Below, piece after piece: positions 62,040-64,000 of a stretch of 64,000 nucleotides of DNA; the first letter of the stretch is position 1, and the number at the start of each line of letters is the position of its first letter. The position numbers and the translations under genes were made by a program. The DNA comes from CBDCFV01 sp965203835 (lineage in GTDB: Bacteria > Chloroflexota > Dehalococcoidia > Lucifugimonadales > UBA3495): assembly GCA_965203835.1 (NCBI GenBank), contig OZ241919.1, positions 558,001 through 622,000 on the forward strand, given 5' to 3'. The notes beneath the pieces were generated by a model. It saw only the letters and a list, made by a program, of their open reading frames with translations, ran no database searches and was not told the origin of the DNA.

Positions 62040-62270
62040 ATGCCGCCACGCCGCAAATCCAGGACCATCACCTTCTCGCTGCCGCCGGAGATGTACCAGG
62101 AGGTGCAGCGGGTCAAGGAAGAAGAGGGCCGCGACATGAGCGAGCTGGTGCGGGAAGCCCTGCGTTTGTACATGGAAGACCGGGAACTGCGCCGTGAGCA
62201 GCGCCTGGAACGGCTGCGTTCCCGGCAGGCTGTACCGGAGACAAATGAACGAGGTGAGAGCAATGAGTAG
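62040..62270 (+). CDS. Ribbon-helix-helix (CopG-like) protein
   Basis: A 76-residue protein: RTITFSLPPEMYQEVQRVKE then DMSELVREALRLYMEDRELR, the strand-helix-helix pattern of CopG-type DNA-binding proteins. The ATG at 62040 follows an AGGGG ribosome-binding stretch. It overlaps the recombinase start by eight bases, so it probably regulates or accompanies the recombinase. Confidence 0.8.
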   Translation: MPPRRKSRTITFSLPPEMYQEVQRVKEEEGRDMSELVREALRLYMEDRELRREQRLERLRSRQAVPETNERGESNE

Positions 62271-63903
62271 GAATACCGACCTGGCCCCGGTGGCCCTGTA
62301 CGCCCGGGTGTCCAGCGACCGCCAGGACGTGGACCTGTCCGTGGCCGCCCAGCTTCGGGCCTTGCGAGACTACGCCGACAAGAACGGCTACCTGGTGGTC
62401 CGCGAGTTTGTCGACGAAGCCGAGAGCGGGCGCATAGCCGATAGGCCCCAGTTCCGCAAGATGCTGGACGAGGCCGGCAAGCCGGAGGCCCCTTTTAGCG
62501 AGATTTTGGTCTGGAAATTCTCTCGCTTCACCCGCAAGCGGGAACACGCCGTGGCTTTCAAGTCCATGCTCCGGCGCAAGGGCATCCGCGTCGTGTCCAT
62601 CACCGAGCACGCCGACGACACCCCCACCGGCAAGCTCATGGAGGCCATCATCGAGTCCGTGGATGAATTTTACTCGGAAAATTTAGCTCAAGAAGTGACG
62701 CGGGGAATGCGGGAAGCCGCCTCCCGGGGCTTTTGGATGAACGCCAGCGCCCCCTACGGCTACCGGCGGGTCTACGTCCAGGACGGGGCCAAGAAGCGGC
62801 CCCGGCTGGAACTCAACCCGCCCCACGACGCCGTGGTCCGCCGCATCTTCGACCTCACCCTCCAGGGCCGGACCTCCCTGGACATCCTCAAGACCCTGAA
62901 CGCCGAGGGCATCCCCTCCCCCAAGGGCAGGCAGTGGCGCAAGACGACCGTTCACAAGGTGCTGACCAACGAAGCCTACACGGGCAGCCTTGTATGGGGC
63001 CAGAAGGCCAGGGACGGACAGGAGCCGGTTCGCGTGGAGAACGCCTTCCCCGCCATCGTGTCAGCGGACGAGTTCGACCGGGCCAGGAGGCTGTTGGAGT
63101 CGCGGGCGCCCAAGGTGACCCACCCCCGCCGCGCCGCCAATCCCTACCTGCTCAGTGGGTTGGCCAAGTGCGAGTCCTGCAACAAAGCCCTCACCGCCGC
63201 CGAGGCCAAGAGCGGCAAGTACACCTACTACGTCTGCCAGTCTTTGCTCAAGCAGGGCAGCGGGTCCTGCGACACCCCCAGGCTGAACGCCAAGAACTTC
63301 GAGGGCATCATCGTCTCCAACATCCGTGAGAACATTCTCACCGAGTCCAACGTCCGCGACCTGGTGCGGCTGGTGGACGAGGAGATGGACGGCATCGCCC
63401 GTGAACAGCGGCAGAACCTGGAAACCATCGAGGCCGAACTGGAAGAGGTGAAGCGGAAGCTGGACCGCATCTGGCACTTCGTCGAGAGCACCGACCTGGA
63501 CATGGCCGACGCCTCGGAGCGCATCCTGGAACACCGCCACCGGCGGGAGCAACTGGAAGCCGCCGCCGAGGAAGCGCGGGCTGTGCTGTCCCAGCGGCGG
63601 GAATTGCTGGACAGCGCCGACGTAATCGCCGCCTTCGCCCGAGACATGAGCGAGTTTCTCAAGACCAGCGAACTCACCGAGACCAAAGCCTTCGTGCGGT
63701 CCTTCGTGAAGGAGGTGCTGGTGCGGCCCGGCGGGGCGACGATTATCTACACGATCCCCACGCCGGAAGATAGTCCCATAGGGGGCAAGGACGCTGCTGA
63801 AATCGCCTTGGATGGCGGAGTTCGCAGTAATAGATACGGTGGTGGAGGTGAGGGGAATCGAACCCCTGGCCCCCTGCGTGCAAAGCAGGTGCTCTCCCGC
63901 TGA
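62263..63903 (+). CDS. Large serine recombinase (integrase) of the mobile element
   Basis: About 546 residues. The resolvase domain has LYARVSSDRQ with the nucleophile Ser17, then FVDEAESGRIADRPQF and EILVWKFSRFTRKREHAVAF. The recombinase domain includes GMREAASRGFWMNASAPYGY. A zinc-ribbon part has CESCNKAL and a CDTPR segment, and a coiled coil follows before the C-terminus. The ATG at 62263 has GAGGTGA upstream. The last 21 codons or so (from about 63840) read through the tRNA-Ala gene on the opposite strand, so the C-terminus is encoded by the attachment site. Confidence 0.9.
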   Translation: MSRNTDLAPVALYARVSSDRQDVDLSVAAQLRALRDYADKNGYLVVREFVDEAESGRIADRPQFRKMLDEAGKPEAPFSEILVWKFSRFTRKREHAVAFKSMLRRKGIRVVSITEHADDTPTGKLMEAIIESVDEFYSENLAQEVTRGMREAASRGFWMNASAPYGYRRVYVQDGAKKRPRLELNPPHDAVVRRIFDLTLQGRTSLDILKTLNAEGIPSPKGRQWRKTTVHKVLTNEAYTGSLVWGQKARDGQEPVRVENAFPAIVSADEFDRARRLLESRAPKVTHPRRAANPYLLSGLAKCESCNKALTAAEAKSGKYTYYVCQSLLKQGSGSCDTPRLNAKNFEGIIVSNIRENILTESNVRDLVRLVDEEMDGIAREQRQNLETIEAELEEVKRKLDRIWHFVESTDLDMADASERILEHRHRREQLEAAAEEARAVLSQRRELLDSADVIAAFARDMSEFLKTSELTETKAFVRSFVKEVLVRPGGATIIYTIPTPEDSPIGGKDAAEIALDGGVRSNRYGGGGEGNRTPGPLRAKQVLSR

Positions 63904-63914
63904 GCTACACCCCC
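63840..63914 (-). tRNA. tRNA-Ala(TGC)
   Basis: Minus-strand cloverleaf starting GGGGGTGTAGCTCAGCGGG. The anticodon stem CCTGC/GCAGG encloses a TTTGCAC loop with anticodon TGC, the T arm is AGGGGTTCGATTCCCCT, and the acceptor stem GGGGGTG pairs with CACCTCC (one G-T pair) before discriminator A. The 3' CCA is encoded. It overlaps the recombinase coding end. Confidence 0.95.
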
Positions 63915-63927
63915 ATGGTCTACATCA

Positions 63928-63933
63928 ATTATA
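63928..63933 (-). promoter_or_regulatory. -10 box for the tRNA-Ala gene
   Basis: A perfect TATAAT on the minus strand, 13 bases before the tRNA 5' end. The -35 region is not convincing. Confidence 0.5.
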
Positions 63934-64000
63934 CCGGATAGCCGCGGGATACGGCATTGGTACTGACGGGAGTTCTTCCGATAGCTCCGTAGTGCGCAGG

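Larger units (their letters stand above)
50464..63842. mobile_element. Integrative mobile element inserted at tRNA-Ala, left end not determined
   Basis: Contains a serine recombinase, XRE/ImmA switch, coupling-protein-like ATPase, replication-relaxation protein and many HTH regulators, ending at the tRNA-Ala 3' end. I found no second copy of the tRNA 3' end in the window. The left limit given is only where element-like genes begin; the protease pair and even the defence island to the left could be cargo. Confidence 0.55.

Noticed and set aside
63840..63903. Reading the GNRTP-containing end of the recombinase as a real domain
   Set aside because: This stretch is the antisense of the tRNA-Ala gene and is a common artefact at tRNA-adjacent genes.

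Overview
The window looks like a chromosomal segment of a GC-rich, probably Chloroflexota-like bacterium of the Dehalococcoidia/SAR202 type. That placement is an inference from the mix of GMC-type flavoprotein dehydrogenases, LLM-class flavin oxidoreductases, a carboxymuconolactone decarboxylase, the scattered purine genes and the small REP-like repeats; no marker gene proves it. Base composition changes sharply along the window, which fits a core segment followed by acquired islands.

Region 1 (1-21100) is ordinary chromosome. It starts with a purine block (purE, a HAD phosphatase, purB, purC, a DUF3105 membrane protein, purS). Next come a beta-propeller protein, an SMP-30-like lactonase, a Phd/VapC toxin-antitoxin pair, a membrane-YceI fusion, a GMC oxidoreductase, an LLM oxidoreductase, an atypical SDR, a CMD protein and an FN3-fused ABC solute-binding protein. 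A three-gene set follows that fits reductive pyrimidine (or hydantoin) catabolism: dihydropyrimidinase, LLM flavoprotein, beta-ureidopropionase-like amidase. A second GMC oxidoreductase ends the region. A short REP-like repeat recurs here and has entered two coding regions in frame.

Region 2 (21100-24440) is a scarred junction. It holds a truncated UDP-sugar dehydrogenase, an AT-rich stretch with a good promoter, a truncated flippase-like gene, a lone iron-type ABC binding lipoprotein, a HigBA-type toxin-antitoxin pair, an internally deleted IS5 transposase, and two separate broken copies of the 3' end of a GMC gene.

Region 3 (24465-49345) is a dense defence island, mostly on the minus strand and visibly lower in GC at its left side. 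It contains a HEPN-TPR protein with 18 repeats, a 1129-residue sacsin-like GHKL ATPase with a C-terminal DUF3883 nuclease-like domain, an AbiTii-like protein, a membrane-anchored HEPN-like protein, an IS3 remnant, a phosphorothioate-DNA-type SBD-HNH endonuclease and an IS630 insertion. It ends with a complete type 1 BREX operon (brxA-brxB-brxC-pglX-pglZ-brxL) and a divergent PAPS-reductase-like PP-loop gene, which shares with brxA an intergenic region carrying a 9-bp inverted repeat. The genes to the left of BREX (24.4-34.7 kb) are the best candidate for an undescribed anti-phage module.

Region 4 (about 49.5-63.9 kb) looks like an integrative mobile element. It has a retropepsin-like protease pair, a protein with four tandem HTH domains, a frameshifted HTH gene, an array of TCCC-N4-GGGA palindromes, a frameshifted type IV coupling-protein-like ATPase, a replication-relaxation protein, a run of small paralogous HTH genes, an XRE/ImmA pair, a ribbon-helix-helix protein and a large serine recombinase. 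The last codons of the recombinase run into a tRNA-Ala(TGC) gene, which is the likely attachment site. Several frameshifts suggest that the element is partly decayed, or that the assembly has single-base errors.
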